Shown in pieces: positions 1 through 13,936 of a stretch of DNA of 64,000 nucleotides (within the stretch, counting starts at the first letter, position 1; the number at the start of each line of letters is the position of its first letter). The stretch is from the NCBI GenBank assembly GCA_022702545.1, contig JAHRBC010000001.1, positions 2,852,001-2,916,000 on the forward strand, written 5' to 3'. The translations under genes were made by a program, and so were the position numbers. This stretch comes from Phycomyces nitens (Eukaryota > Mucoromycota > Mucoromycetes > Mucorales > Phycomycetaceae). The notes under the pieces are model-generated. The model had not been told where the DNA came from. It did no database searches and saw nothing but the letters and a program-made list of their open reading frames with translations.

Positions 1-660
1 GGATACCAACGGGAGGATGGTAGATGGTGTGTGATGTATGTCCGTCTACGAGTGATTGCCTACAAGAAATAAAATTTATTCAAGTACAAAATAAATTGTT
101 CGTACAAGCCCATGATTATTTTAACCAAAGGTGAATATTCTTATTCCAGGCAATTCCATGCTGTGAGGCTGATTATAATGGCTGGTGGCTGCAGATCTCT
201 ACTGAAGCCAATCAATTAATCATTCTATTGGATGATACTTTCAGGATTCAACTGTTTTGTCGGAGAGTATTCTAAAGATGCTGAGCACCCAGAGAAATGG
301 TGCGATTGTTCTTGTGCAAGCCCTTGTTATATATACACACATATATATATAAAGGCGATAATAATCTGTATCAAAAGAGCTAAAGAGGTATTGGAATGAA
401 GTTGGAATGTAGGGTTTCTAATCTTCTGTCAGCAGAAGCCCTACTGTATTCTCAAATGAATACTTCAAAGATCAAATATCAAATGTTGGATTTTAAAAGG
501 ACGCAAAGCATTGAGAAAGATGGAAAGACAGTAATTTCCCTCACTTTTAATATATTCTGATTTTATAAGCATATATATATATCTTTCTTATTTTAACATC
601 ACACCATATACATAAGCACATCTTCTTCCTATCTCACCTCCACAACTCTATTCTACTTTA
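1..660. other. AT-rich intergenic / upstream region of the RhoGEF gene
   Basis: I see no supportable coding region here. The stretch holds TA-dinucleotide runs near 335-350 and 570-583 and pyrimidine-rich sequence just before the start codon at 661, which fits a fungal promoter and 5' leader. No specific element can be named. Confidence 0.5.
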
Positions 661-3600
661 ATGTCATTCTCCAAATTTTGCCAGTCTGCAAAAGACACTT
701 TCCAACGTAAAGGCCGTAAATCAAGCAAGAGCGAGTCCGGTAAATCGGTTCGTTTTCATAACGAGTCCGAAGCGGTGTTTTACACACACAGTAGCGACGA
801 CTATGACAGACGATCTTCATTTACAATCTTCGACGATCAATCAGAACCTGAATTAGTAGCAGAGATGTTAAAACAGGCAGCATGCGATGATCAGTTGTCC
901 GGGATGACTAAGGACGAGGAAGCCGTTATATTAAAACTGGATGAAGAAGTCATTCGTAACACTCGTGTCAATCGAAAACAAGGCTACCATAGTATTGCTG
1001 TTCTCGTCAGCTACAGGTCCAACTTTTAAAATTGGTCGTGTATATCTTCTTGGCTCATTTTATTTCTTGATATTATATCTTACCACTCACATATACATAC
1101 ATTCACATTCACATTTTACATTTATATACATAAAAAAACGCATGTTATAGATACTCTTAAATTAATTTATCGTTATTTCTTGGTATTGTAGATAATAAAG
1201 TAACTTCTACAAAGGTTGTTTTCATTTGTATGAGTAATTGCAGTAGGTCGAGATCCTAGACAGGTGGGGAGGATACACAGAATAACCAAAATATTCTGAT
1301 AAATCAAAATCACTTAATAATATCAATGGATTTCTGATCAGTTCAAATCAAAAGATTGGAGAAAGTATGGGCATCTATACTTGTTCACAAATACTCGAAT
1401 CCATAGCACTCTCAATTGCCAAGCATGGTTTGAAAACAAGTCCAAAGGCCAAGGTTTCATACCTTATGGCTTATTATGGAGATCTTTAAGCAATATACTC
1501 TGTCATGAATGTAACGATGAATTTCTATAAAAAAATAATGACGCAGTTGTTTAACAATCTACTCTCATTTCCCAAGCGTCCAAGGCGTGTTGGTCTGGAT
1601 GGCCAACATACATCTACATGGCTCTTGGTGGTATCTCTGGGCATCTATCTCTAGTGTTTAAATATAATCTGCACTTGTTCTATTATGTGGAGCCAGTTAT
1701 TGTTACACCAAGTTCATCTTTAAGAAACAAAAACAAACATTCTTCAATAGGCAGTATTCTTGCTTGTTTCCATCATCTGTCTTTAGACATCTCTAAAAAG
1801 AGGATTTGCCAAAAATAAGTGTTGGACCAGTTTTCTTTTTCTTCTGCTATCAAATATCTCTTGAATCTCTCTGTTATACTAAATTATTTAAACAACATCT
1901 TCATGGTTGAGTTAAAGGTCAGTAAAGACGTCCTCAGTACCCGGCCTTTGGACAGTCGGTTGAAATTGATATTATTAGGCTATAAAATCCAATCTCAAGC
2001 ACCTGGGATATACCCACAGCTGGAAATTAATAAAAGACCACAATGTCACTGATATTCTGGCAGAATTCGAACAAGAGGCCAACTCTGGAATCCAGTCAGA
2101 ATCCACAAAAATGTCACTGGTAAGGAAAGCACAAGTCACCAATGTGAGGGTGGCACACAGATTACTAAATGCCATGACATTTTTCAGTGTCAGACCATCG
2201 ACTTGATCGTACCTGAGAAGGAAAGAAGTTTTGGTAAAGAGCACTTTTAGGTTCCAAAAAAATCCCTCTTAATAGACTAACAAGTACTCAAAGACCAGGA
2301 GCGACAGCTACAACAGTTTCTCGTCATTGCTGGATCTTCGTTTGGAGATGATAATATGGGATCTATTGACGGAGGCTATGATAGTGATTCCACTGATCCT
2401 TTCAGCAAAATACCAAAAGATCTCTCTGTAAGTCTTCAGACCGAAAATATCAGTTTCTGACCTTTACACCAAATGCACGCAGACCCCGTTGGATACAGAG
2501 TTGCGCGAGTGCCGAATAAACGAGTTCATTGACACTGAGCAATCCTATGTGGATTCATTAAATACCATGGTTGACATCGTACTGAAGCCATTAAAGTCTT
2601 TACCATTCAACCAGGCGATTCTTAATCAATTCAAACTTTCAAAAATATTCCTCAACCTCGAATCGATCTTGGTTGCCAACCAGAAGTTTTTGGTAGATTT
2701 AGAATCATGGCAGACGGGTGAAGCCAGCCTTTCGTTTGGAGCCATTTGTACAAATCATGTAAAGAAAACATCAGGCTATTTATGGGCCACTTTAAAAAAA
2801 ATCCTGGGCTATTACTAATCCAAAACATATTTCGTGTTTCATAAAGATGGCTAATTTTGAATGTTACCGAAAATATTTAATGGACCAAAAAGAAGCACAG
2901 AAGCTGCATGTCAAGGAAGTCAAATCAAACCCAAGATACAAGAGGTTCTTGACTACTGCTAAAGAACATCCGGGGTTTAGACGCCGGAGCCTTCAAGACA
3001 TTCTTGTAGAGCCAGTCCAAAGAATTGGCCGCTACACCATGATGCTCAAAGGTCCAAATGACTAGAATATTGTCGAATATAAGACTTTATTAAACAAAAC
3101 TGTTGCTTTTTATATTTTACAGAAATCTTAAAGCACACGAACCCTGAAACACAAGAGTATGAGGATCTTACCAATGCATGCACTATATCCAGTCGGATTG
3201 CAACAATGAAAGATGACGTTCCAACTAGACTAGCTACCATGTCTCTTTCTCTTTATACCTCCATCAAGGATTCGCCAGTAAGTCGTTGGATAGTTGATAA
3301 AAATAGATTTTATAGACAAACGTGCTGTAATTATATGACAATTGACTATTGTTCATCCAAATTTTATAGTGTTCTCTTATTAGCCAGCACCGTTCTTTGG
3401 TAGCCCACCTGGATGCAGTCGAAATCCACAAGGACACAAACAAACCTTTCCGATCAGTCACCTTTTTCTTGTTCACTGACAAATTGCTGGTTGCAACCAG
3501 ACCATCTCATTTAAAAGGTTCCGACCTTTGTCATGTTCTCAAAGACGAAGGACTCTCTGCCCCAAAACCAGCAATTCCCAAAACTTCCGATAAACCCACA

Positions 3601-6470
3601 CGAAAAGACGGCTCCCTGAAATTCAAGGCATGGGCAGATATAGGACAAATAGAGCTCTTTGAAGGTGTCCAAGGTATATATTATCCAAGATATAAACGCA
3701 TTGCAGAAAAACAAAAAGTCTCATAAACTACATGGCAGACCTACCAGGATCATTTTCACTCCATTCCCAAAGTCCACAACTCAAGGAGAATGTACCCTTT
3801 TCTACATTGACTTCTTTGGAAGCTTATTTTCACAAAGGAACTCGTTTATACACACCAATTTCACCCAAAGATCACAACCAGACACCAGAAAACATAAAGG
3901 CTATTATTCAAAGAAAAGATAATTTTTTGACTGCCTATCAAAAAGTACAAGCAATTTCAAAAAGCTGCCGTAAGAAACAAGTGGTCTTTTATCTAATTGT
4001 TGACTGACTTTGTGCTTTTTGCAGATGAACAAAGAGTAGCTTATGAAGCTTCATGGGCCGGAAGGAATATATACACCACATTGCACGACCCTGATAGTTA
4101 CAATAGTGCAAAGTACAAGGTAGATTGCTTTATTACCTCGGCTTGTAGGCCCAATATTTATTTTGTTTTGCTTGGTCACAATAGAGTCAGATTGTGCTGG
4201 TGTATGTGGACGGTGATGATGTACTGGATATTGGGTTTCTGTCAAGTAATTCTGGGATTGAGCCTCTGGTTGTAGCACTCGTACAAGCAGACGTCCGAGG
4301 ATTTAGGTTCCATGTTAGTAGCAAGATCCGTTTGAGCCCTGTCCACAAAACAACCAATGTGTCGGCCAGTCAAGGTGTGAATGAAAAGAAAGAGGGAAAA
4401 CCTGCCGACTTTGAAAGCGTTTTTTGGAACAACAGTAAGTATTGTACAATCAACACAAATACAGCACACTGACTCCATGTCTATCATTATTATCACAAGT
4501 GGTTCTGTGTGGACAGAGATTGAGATATGTCTCAGAATCATACGACGTCCAAGAGTCTCTAACAGATGATGAGAGCCAAAAATTAGTTCGATCTCGATCC
4601 TTTACGCGCCCCAACAGTATTCTCGGCCTTCGGAAGCTATTAAGTTATGGAGATATTCGATCACGAACATCTCCTCCACTGCCATCAGCCACAAGCGAGA
4701 AAGGCTCACAAACCACATCCAGCCAGGGTAACACACATCAGGACGGGCTGGATATACATGGTGCCAAGACAAACAATGGGGAGCACAACCAACAAATTCA
4801 AGACCCACCCATTATCAGCCGATCCCTACCTTCTCGTATACCATCGATGAGTCTTATTGATGCTCACTTTTGTGACACAGAAGCGCACGGTAGAAGCATC
4901 TCTACCAGCCCACCATTGTCAACACCTTTTATTCAATACTCAGGTACAAATCATTTCTATTCTAGGCTTCAGTGATTAGAGTCTTGTGTACAGCAACGTG
5001 AATCTTTGTTTCTCGGCCATTTATGTTTATGTTTTTTAAAGCTCCACCAGAAAGATCCAATTATAGCCAGGATACATGGACAACGGGTGAAACGGTAAAA
5101 TGATTAAAAGCAAAAAAAAAGCCTACTTGGATATGAGGCATACGATTAACAATTGTCTCTTGTCCTTGTAGAAGTATCTGGGTTCTTATTCTCCAAAGTC
5201 AAATGGTTATGCAGAGGTAATTTTATTTAGAAATAACAATGTGGTTCATGCTCTTAAAATATGTTATTTTGGTTGAATCGCGAATACATAGACAAACCAA
5301 TGTAACCGTGATACAGATTCAACGAAACAAGATGATTTGTTAAGTTTCTTACTACAAAAGCATCATCCAGGTGATAAGAATTTCATCTCGACCGAGACTG
5401 AGCGTTGGCCAACGTATCACTACAACAATGCTGTGTCATTAGGCGATTCAGCCTCCCGACCTCATTCCTCAATACCCGCCATGGTATCTCCTAGTTCGAG
5501 TTACCGATCCAATGTTCCGGAGCTTTTTAATACATTATCGTCAAATAGCAGTGGCCAGAGTGTAAAGAGCTCAATTGATTTAGATGAAGACGAATTGGAA
5601 GAAGAAAACTACCAAGTAAGTGTTGTAATGGCTTTTAGGGTTCTAGGAGGCAGTATATACAGCTTTTCTTGGTTTTTACTGATGGGTACCTTGATCTCCT
5701 ATCTTCTGTCACGATAACAGCCACTTTATGCACCTTCTGCAATGGCTGAACTCAACTTAGTTGATCTCAAAGATAACGACTCTGGTATCAGTCGCAAAGT
5801 ACATGAATTATTGGCAAGTTCTCGATCTCGATCAGTCATAACACAACCAATCCCTGGTCAATTTGGGACTCATTCGTCCCAGACTGACGCCAGCACTGTA
5901 TCAGTATTTGACCAAGTCACGATGGATAAGTTTGAAATGCTGGTGGATAAACAGAATATATTGAAAACCCACGTAGATCGCCTAGGAAAGCTCCACCCAG
6001 AAGTAAGGTTAAAATGAGAATACATCTTTAAAGTTTCATGCTCACTAGACTTTGAACTATAGGTTGAAGATGAGTTGAAGATATTAAAGGATATTCACAA
6101 ACAAGTATTCAATGAGATGGATCTGCTGCTAAATGTGAATATTATGATGGTCACGATGATTTATAACACGCTGACCTGTATAAATTGGTTTTCCTTGCTT
6201 AGTTGATGCAGGTTCAATGTAAGATGCCCAGGGCAACGATTCAGGACCTTGAAATCAATGAAAAACACTATACTGCCGAACCTTTGGATTTTAATAAGAA
6301 AATCCTAGACATGCAATTTAATGACACATTGGTCAAGCAGGAAAAGACACAACACGATTACTGGGAGCATCATGCAAGGTAATAATACAGATCAAGGTTT
6401 AGCTATATATTACCATGACACCATTATTAATTATGTGTACAGGGAGCTGTCTTTTCGGTTCGAGAATTAG
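661..6470 (+). CDS. RhoGEF protein with DH and PH-like domains (multi-exon; 5' structure unresolved)
   Basis: Guanine nucleotide exchange factor for a Rho-family GTPase, expected at the cell cortex. The well-supported exons are 2294-2427, 2483-2758, 2847-3051, 3123-3277, 3388-3673, 3739-3969, 4025-4119, 4191-4434, 4500-4943, 5042-5094, 5172-5216, 5292-5615, 5721-6002, 6063-6134, 6203-6378 and 6443-6470; all join in phase with GT-AG borders. The DH domain runs from RINEFIDTEQSYVDSL (about 2507) through ILVEPVQRIGRYTMML (about 3000) to about 3277. It contains the conserved PVQRIxRY helix. A PH-like segment follows (FRSVTFFLFTDKLLVA, about 3450). The rest is Ser/Thr-rich with a helical, possibly coiled-coil end. 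The open exon from ATG 661 (serine-rich, 122 codons to the next stop) is the likely N-terminus, but its link to 2294 is not resolved. It could be a separate gene. The specific RhoGEF subfamily is not identified. Confidence 0.8.
1310..1640 (+). pseudogene. Tc1/mariner-like transposase remnant
   Basis: One frame from about 1326 reads YLFTNTRIHSTLNCQAWFEN (about 1356-1415). This resembles the second catalytic block of Tc1/mariner DDE transposases (DNA-x-IHxx, then WF). Another frame further on (about 1520-1615) reads NLLSFPKRPRRVGLDG, resembling the C-terminal SMPkRl-x-aVi-x-akG block. The pieces are frameshifted and contain stops, so this is a dead fragment. It lies between the first RhoGEF exon and the DH-coding exons, possibly within a long intron. 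Family assignment rests on motif spacing by eye. Confidence 0.4.
2011..2187 (+). other. Possible extra exon upstream of the RhoGEF DH exons
   Basis: After an acceptor-like CCACAG the frame WKLIKDHNVTDILAEFEQEA continues open for about 58 codons, to a TGA near 2185. The composition looks coding: charged and amphipathic. It could be a RhoGEF exon whose borders I cannot settle, or part of another relic. No domain is recognised. Confidence 0.3.
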
Positions 6471-9200
6471 AGCTGTTCCTTTATTAATTTAGACTAAATA
6501 ATATTGTCGCTTCCTTCCGTTTTTTCTTCTTCTTTTTCTTTTTTAGATTCCATAGACTGTAGAGTAAATATGTTCAATGGGTTGTTTGATTTGATGAAAT
6601 GCTAAAATACATGACCTGTACGACACATCTCGGAAGTCCCACCTTTTTTTTTATTTAGTAGATGCCGAGTCTGACAAGAACTAATTCGATTTAATTATAA
6701 AAGTATTCGGTTATGAACACCCTAAATCTGTATTAAGTAGATTCCTCTGCTATAAATCATGAATTACGTTTGTTATACTGGAACTCGTTAGACTTGAACG
6801 TATATCTTGCACTATAAGATATATTTCATTTGTTAAAAAATGAAACACAATTCTAAATATATAGTCTAACTAGAATCGTACCAGAATAAAAAAAGGTTTC
6901 GGTCAAAACACTTTCTCGAGACAATTGCCTTTTTTGTAATTGAAGTGCAGTCAAGCTTCTGGTCTTGTCGGCTATTAAACCGATGCATCTGAGATTACAT
7001 CTATGGGTCTCCTATTGAATATAATGTCGAAAAATAAAATATGGTTGTTTGACATGGCAAAATGATTTGAAGTTATCCCAAATTATTAAGTTTTTAAAGC
7101 ATTGGCTTAATTTCCCAATTTTCCAAAATTTGTAAAATGTCAATCTTTATATTCATGAGTAAATCATGATCCAACCAAGGGAACCTTGGCTCCAACTTCA
7201 GGTCATGATGTTGTTCAGAGAAAGGTTGCCAATTAATCAAAAAGTAAATTCGAAAGTATTTCATGGCTATAACAACAGAGAAAAACAGATATAGACCGAG
7301 CAATGAAAATTATATGCTATGATTGCGAGGAATTCAACCATCGATATGCGCAATACTTAAAAGCTGAAAAGGTTGCAAGAATATCAAATATTAAAAAACA
7401 TATGACAATGATTGATCAAAATCCCCCACTCTTTGATAGCGGTATCCTAAGATGTTTGGCCAGCTATTTGAAAGGCTTTAATGATAAACACGGTTTTCAT
7501 ATTTTTAATAGTGTAGGAGCCGTAGGTTAAACTACAGCGGTATGAACGGTCTTAAATAATTCACCATTAAACTGAAATAGATATTCAAAAAAAAAATAGC
7601 GAAACCCCTATCCTCACTGTTATGTTGGAATACATACATTATCAAGACTCTGTATTGTTACCCATTAGATCTGTATTGTAAAACACTTGATTATTAAATA
7701 CGATATTACAAAAATAAACCACGCGAATTGTGGACTGATACTTCTATAAAGGCTCTTTCAGCGAATACCATATTTTCGTGTTCAATCAAGGTTCATTTAA
7801 CTTTAAAGGGTCTATATCAGTAAATGCATTTGAAATTTCCATGTCATATTTAAATAATCTATAAATGATAATGATTAAAGTCGACTTGAACTATGTGCGT
7901 ATACCTGGATCCAATTGTTTCTCTAACATTTCAAGTATTGAGAGCAAGTTCAATTACACTACTGACCAAACACTTTTATTACATTGAAGTAGGTATACAC
8001 TATGAATATAATTAATAACCCAATCTTACTTGCAAATAACTGATAGCTTGCACAATTATTATGATTTTCAAAGCTTGTAAGCATCATCCTATTAATATGC
8101 TTTATTGTTTTTTGCTGTTGGCTAGGCAATTGAATGAATTTATTTAGGTTGTTCAAGGGAACAAGGACCCGAGAATGATTTGGGGTTTTCCACCTGTCAC
8201 CCCACTCTCTCACACTCAAACTCATAAACATGGTAGTCAATTGTTTTTGATATGCCAAAAGACGAAAAGGCAATCTTGGTTTGATCCGCTATCATAATGA
8301 TAAAATAAAGAGTGGCTTAGAAAGCCTAAACTTCATTCGAGGGACACGGTCCCTTTAAACAACTCAAATTTTAAAGTGGTATGTTTAATTGCCGATTTAA
8401 ATGTTATAAGTCCGTCAATATTAAAGCCCCGGTGTATTATACAGACCTGACTGTATAATAAACATATAAATAAATCTATAGATCTTTATGTATATGTGTT
8501 ACAATATTATTGTATTACGAGCTTCTTTCTAGTGTCACTCTACAAAGATCTTCAACTCTGAATAGTCAAGGCATTCAAAGTCGAGCAAGAAGACCATAAT
8601 AAGACAGTCGGTACACTATTAATGTTTTGATACCCCGTAGATCCCATTTTTAAGAAATCTCCTTGCAGGATAAATCTTTCATAATATGTTTACAAATAAA
8701 CCTGTATTTGTATATAAACACTTTCCTACTACAAATTTACAACGCCCTCTATTTTTTTTGGCGTGCATACGTTTGACCTGATACCGATTATGTGGGTGCC
8801 AAGAAGTTTAATAAACGATAGCTTGTCAAACATGGTAGATAAACATTATACATATAAACTTAATGTTAATCCTTGACTGATTTTATAGCAGAAATCCAAG
8901 CACAACCATCTATAATCGTGGACGCTTTAATGACAGTAGAAGCCGTATTTTATTTGATTGCAATAAAAAAAAAGGTGTACAATTAAAAAAATTTGTTCAA
9001 ACTAGGCAAGATCGATCGAGTTCTGGTGACGTTGAAATTACACCAATAAGAAGCTAATGAGTGCCAACCTTGCAGTATAAAATAAACTGAGCTTTGTATT
9101 TGTTTTATCGTCTCCATAGATTTTTTTTCTGGTTTCTTTACTCCTTTTCACAAAGACGTCTTCTTTCCCCACCTTAAATTTGGTTCTTCTCCACTAACCA
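6471..9200. other. AT-rich intergenic region
   Basis: About 2.7 kb without a supportable gene. A 75-codon open frame at 7303-7530 (plus) contains NPPLFDSGILRCLASYLKGF and may be a fragment of a repeat. A similar nucleotide stretch (AATCCCCC followed by TTTGATAGCGGTA) recurs at about 22524-22546, which suggests dispersed repeat debris. The last 100 bases before 9201 are pyrimidine-rich, as expected of a promoter/leader. Confidence 0.4.
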
Positions 9201-12200
9201 ATGTCCACATCGGCAGAGGAAGAGTTGACGTAAGACAGGCGAATACGATCAAGATATATGCTAATAGCTTTTTATCAGTGCTGACTCCTCAGTGAGTACC
9301 TTTACTTCGGCCCTTTGGTTCAATGCCGCGCTTGGTGCAGGTTTCTTTCTCGCATTTAACATTTTACGAACCAGACGAAGACAGACATACACACCTAGAT
9401 CATATGTAGTCCCAAAAGGGTATGTGAACATACGAACTCATTATGGATTTCACTATATTCATATTTATTTTTGATCCAATACCAATATAGGAGGCAACCA
9501 CCACCTCTCCCAGACGGCTATTTTCTCTGGATACCAACGTTACTATATACATCGGACAAAGAACTAGTTCGGTGTATGGGCCTTGATAGATTCATGGTCC
9601 TTAAGTTTCTTCGAATGGGCATCGTCATTTTCTCCATTGCCACCTTATTCATGGTACCAATCCTTATTCCTATCAATGTCATCGGCCAATTGAAATCAGA
9701 TGGCCTCAATCTCTTGACAATCGGTAATGTGTCTGACGCACCCCGTACCTGGGCCCATGTCATATTGGCAATACTCTTTACAGGTAAATGCTCAAATAAC
9801 TAGCTATAATTAATCATTAATTTACATAATCAGCATAATTAACCCTCAATCATTGTCAACCTTTTAAAAAAGCTGGTTTGATTTACTATACTTTCCGTGA
9901 AACAAGAGCTTATTTGGTTTTAAGACGCGAATATCTTATGAGTCCCGAATTTGCCGAATCAGTTGTTGCACGATCCTTGTTCGTACCTTCAATCCCTAAA
10001 GACGTTCACAATATTGAAGATCTTGCAAGAATATTCGGTCGATTCCCAGGTGGTGTTCGTCGTATTTGGATCAACAGGTAAAATATACTTTGAATTGGGT
10101 TTATCACCCACATGAGCAATTTATACAGATATTGACATTCTATCACAGAGACTTGAAAGATTTACCGGACGACGTTGAGGACCGCGAAAAGAAAATCCAC
10201 AACCTCGAAACTGCAATTACAAAGACAATCCTTTCTACCTACAAATACAATAACAAAAAGGGAATCCAGACAGAAAACGGAAATGATACAGAAGTTTTGA
10301 TCCCTCAAGAACTTCGTCCTACCCATCGAGTATCCTCTCTTCCTATTGGACTACCATTTGTTGGTCGCAAGGTCGACTCCATTGACTATTATCATGAAGA
10401 GATCCAGTCATTGAACGAAAAAATTCTCGAAAAGCAACATTCTGCAAACAGCTTTGAATGTCTTAGTTCGGCCTTTATTGAATTCAATCAACAGATCGCA
10501 GCACATATGGCAGCTCAAACCCTTATTCATAGCAAAGAACTTCAAATGGCACCTCGTTACATTGAAATCGCACCTACAGATATCATCTGGGAGAACATGA
10601 ACATCCAGTCCTTTTCACGTCTTTTGCGCCGTATGGTCAGTCTTTCATGCACTACAGTTATTATTATATTCTGGGCCATTCCAGGTGAGGTTCATGCTGG
10701 TTTACAAAACGATATCCATAATTGTGTGTAGAGTATCTTTCTAAACCTCTTTATACAAAAAAATATAGTCGTGTTTGTGCAGGGTATCTCTACTCTCGAG
10801 TCTTTGTCAAAGTTGATTCCTTTCCTGAAAGCGGTCCAAAACCTCGGTCCAACTGTTGTTGGTATAATCCAGGGTATTCTACCTGCTGCTGCTCTGGCTA
10901 TCTTGGTTTCCCTTGTTCCGATTATATTCTCTAGTAAGTAGATAGTTTTCCCACCGATCTTATATTTCATCCGTACCTAAAAATTAATTCTTGTTCTTGT
11001 TACTTGCAGTGCTTTCCAAATTAGAAGGTATTCCCAGAAAATCATTTGTCGAACTTTCAGTATTGCACAAATTCTTCTTCTTCCAGGTACCCAAAAACAG
11101 CTCTCTCTATATCCAAAATCACAACTCTCGATACTTATTTCATTTATTCGTGTGTTTGAATAGTTTATCGATGTTGTATTGGTTTCCACTGTTGCCGGTG
11201 GTATCTTTAACGTATTGCCAGATCTTACTAAGAACCCTGCAAGCATCATCAACCTTTTGGCTGAAAAACTTCCCAGGGCTTCTACGTTCTTTATCACCTA
11301 TGTGATGCTTCAGGCAACCAACTCGGCCGCCCAAAACTTATTGCAGCTTGTCCCATATATTCTTTCCTTTGTGATGCCAATATTCAACACAACCCCACGT
11401 GATATATACCATCAGAAACGCCAATGTCCTAACATCAATTTGGGTACCTTGATTCCAACTCATTCTGTTATTTTTGTACTGGGTAAGTTGAAAAAAATGA
11501 TTTGGTGTATTTATGTACAAAAACGTCTTGACTTATAATATTTTTAGGCATTGAATATTCAACAATTGCTCCTTTGATTCTTCCATTTGTATTGCTCTTC
11601 TTCTGCTTCCATTACTTTGTATTATTGTACCAGTTTATGCATGTTTACGAAAGATCCTACGAAACTGGAGGACGAGGATTCCCTCGTGCAATTCGTCACA
11701 TTTACATTGGAATGTTCACTTGGCAGGTTACTATGATCGGATTATTCGCTGTCCGTGGAAACCAGGCACTTGGTCAATTGGTCATTATGATCATTCTTCT
11801 TGTTGTCTCTGCCTTTTCTCTGGCTCTTTATGACAAAGCTTTTAAGCCTCTCTTCAAGTTCCTGCCTATCCAATGCATGCCTTCAAAAGACGTTGAACGT
11901 GTTAAACAGAATGCCGTTGCAGCTGGTGATATCCATCGTCTGAGCACAAATGATGACAAGAAAGTCCTTGTTCAAACTACTAGTAACCGATCAGACGAAA
12001 ATGTTTTTGGTGACCAAAGCGAAGGATCTCAACTTGGTGGTTCTGATTCTACTGGAATCCGCAAGAGAAGAGTGGTTCCCGATGAGGCAAATGATGATGA
12101 TAGCAGCGTGCTTTCCAGAGATGACATATCCATTGATGCATATAAACACCGTTCCAACCTTCATAATGAACTCAAGAAGGAAGCCAAGATATCCGATGAA

Positions 12201-12575
12201 GAAGGTGATGAGGAAGAGATAAAGGTCATGTCAGATACCGCACGTAAACTCTATGAGACCGAAGCCTACCTCCACCCGTCAATATGCAGTAATCCATCGA
12301 CAGTCTGGATCCCTGATGATACCATGGGAATTTCAAGACAAGAGATATCCCAACTAAAATCCCTTGGTATTCTATCCTCATCAAAATATGCAGATGCTCG
12401 CCTGAATGAAAAGGGCAAGCCCAAAGTTACAATCGATGAAGAAGCTGTTATCATGGAGAACAAGGGAATTCCTGGAGAGCGACCTTCTGCAGCAAATTTG
12501 TCGGATGTTAATGACTATGTGCGCGTTGTAATCGATAACTACAACTTTATTGATGCCCTTGGCACAGTAGTTTAA
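9201..12575 (+). CDS. CSC1/OSCA-like calcium-permeable channel (DUF221 family, RSN1/PHM7-type)
   Basis: Predicted hyperosmolality- or mechanically-gated cation channel of the plasma membrane. Exons are 9201-9229, 9297-9419, 9491-9783, 9873-10077, 10149-10684, 10769-10933, 11010-11086, 11164-11482 and 11548-12575, all in phase, giving about 924 residues. The order is typical: a first TM segment (ALWFNAALGAGFFLAF), the late-exocytosis N-terminal block with GYFLWIPTLLYTSDKEL, two further TM segments, and a cytosolic RRM-like region (RSLFVPSIPKDVHNIEDLAR). The 7-TM DUF221 core follows (FWAIPVVFVQGI, LPAAALAILVSLVPIIFS, PTHSVIFVLGIEYSTIAPLI). The C-terminus (AYLHPSICSNPSTVWIPDD and LNEKGKP) matches the PHM7 extension of fungal members. 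The start is set by the short 29-nt first exon MSTSAEEELT, which joins in phase to 9297. Which yeast paralogue is orthologous is not resolved. Confidence 0.9.
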
Positions 12576-13936
12576 AGGAGAGAAAAAGAGAGGAAAGAAG
12601 GAGAGATGCAATGGCCTTGCATTTTCTTTGCTTATTATTTTGCCACTCATAATATATTATTTACATTTACTTTACCATAATAAAACAATATCCCCTGGCC
12701 TGAACAGCCCTTTTTCTCTAATTCGTTTTTCAAAGCTGATCAGCATTATAGATTTTATATTTTAAACCAAACCTTTAAACTAAAGATTTACCAAAAAAAA
12801 ACCATGCTATATCTGTATAAGAGGCTTTGTACACCTGAAATATATAAGGGGGATCAACACCCTTTTCAGGACAGTTTATAAGGCACACAGTACAGTGTCC
12901 AAATAAATAAAAAATTAGTCTTGTTACCAAATGTCATTATCCTGTATATTTTATCCTATAAAATTCTCAGGATATAACATTGATTTCTTGAAACACTATA
13001 AAGACTATCAACTCGATAACTTTCAAGTGATAAAGTAGAACTCAATATGCTCAGGAAAGCTAGGAATAAATAAGAATGTTTTCAAACACTTTTATAGTGT
13101 TCCTAAAAGTCCCAAATTATAAACTCTGCACATCATAATAAAAGTACAGTGTCCCTTGACCGCATGATCATGCAAACAAAATATAGCCACGAGTGCATAT
13201 ATGCTTATTGTATATCATATTGGGAATAATGAATAATCATTGGACCTTTTGAGATAAAGAGATGAATAAAAAACTGACCAAGATAATAGAGCGATTGTAG
13301 TCTTTCCGAGATTATAGATGGAACATGCTTATATTGTAGGCTACATTTAGCCAATATTTCCAAGATAGTTTATTATCATTTTGAAGCTTTCTTGGTTTAT
13401 ATACATACTTTGGTCATTTCAATTGCTACTTTTTTTATAACGACTTCTCCCTTATTTTATGACCAGCCTTTATTACCATAATTATTATTTTTTAAAGATA
13501 TTGGGGTATATAGTGAGAACAATAACAAAATCCGCAATGATAAAAGAACAGACATGTTTCCTTTCTTACTGTGATTTTATATAAATGGATCTGAATTGGT
13601 CAAATAATGATAAATAATGATAAATAATATATAACCCTTGAAAATAATTTATGAGTAATCTCAAGCTTATAAAAGTACCTGCAAGCTCCTTTCTCTCTAT
13701 AGATATATCATATTTACCTTTTGACTAGGGCACGAAAAACCAATCTGATATTTCTTTTCTGCCAACTCACTGCTCGATTAGATGTTACTATATTTATTAC
13801 GGTGCAAAAGGAATACACAATACCATTTGCTGTTATAAGAATAATACAATTCTCGTGCCAATTTCATTCATGATTAACCTTCCAATTGCATGCTGTAAAG
13901 CACTCGTCGACAGGATTTCTTCACATATAATTTTGC
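12576..13936. other. AT-rich intergenic region
   Basis: No coding region supported. The sequence consists of A/T-rich tracts, including short tandem ATAAATAATG-like units at about 13606-13630. A 3' UTR and poly(A) region for the channel gene would lie in the first about 150 bases. Confidence 0.4.

Noticed and set aside
1320..1640. Cytochrome P450-like fragment (YGLLWRSL)
   Set aside because: Only a short resemblance. The IHST...WFEN and PKRPRRVG blocks fit a Tc1/mariner transposase better.
6443..6480. GGTTCGAGAATTAG resembling a tRNA T-loop
   Set aside because: It is the last coding exon of the RhoGEF gene and no acceptor stem or anticodon arm can be drawn.
7303..7530. 75-codon ORF as a small gene
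   Set aside because: No promoter, splice context or recognised domain, and a partly shared nucleotide motif near 22530 points to repeat debris.
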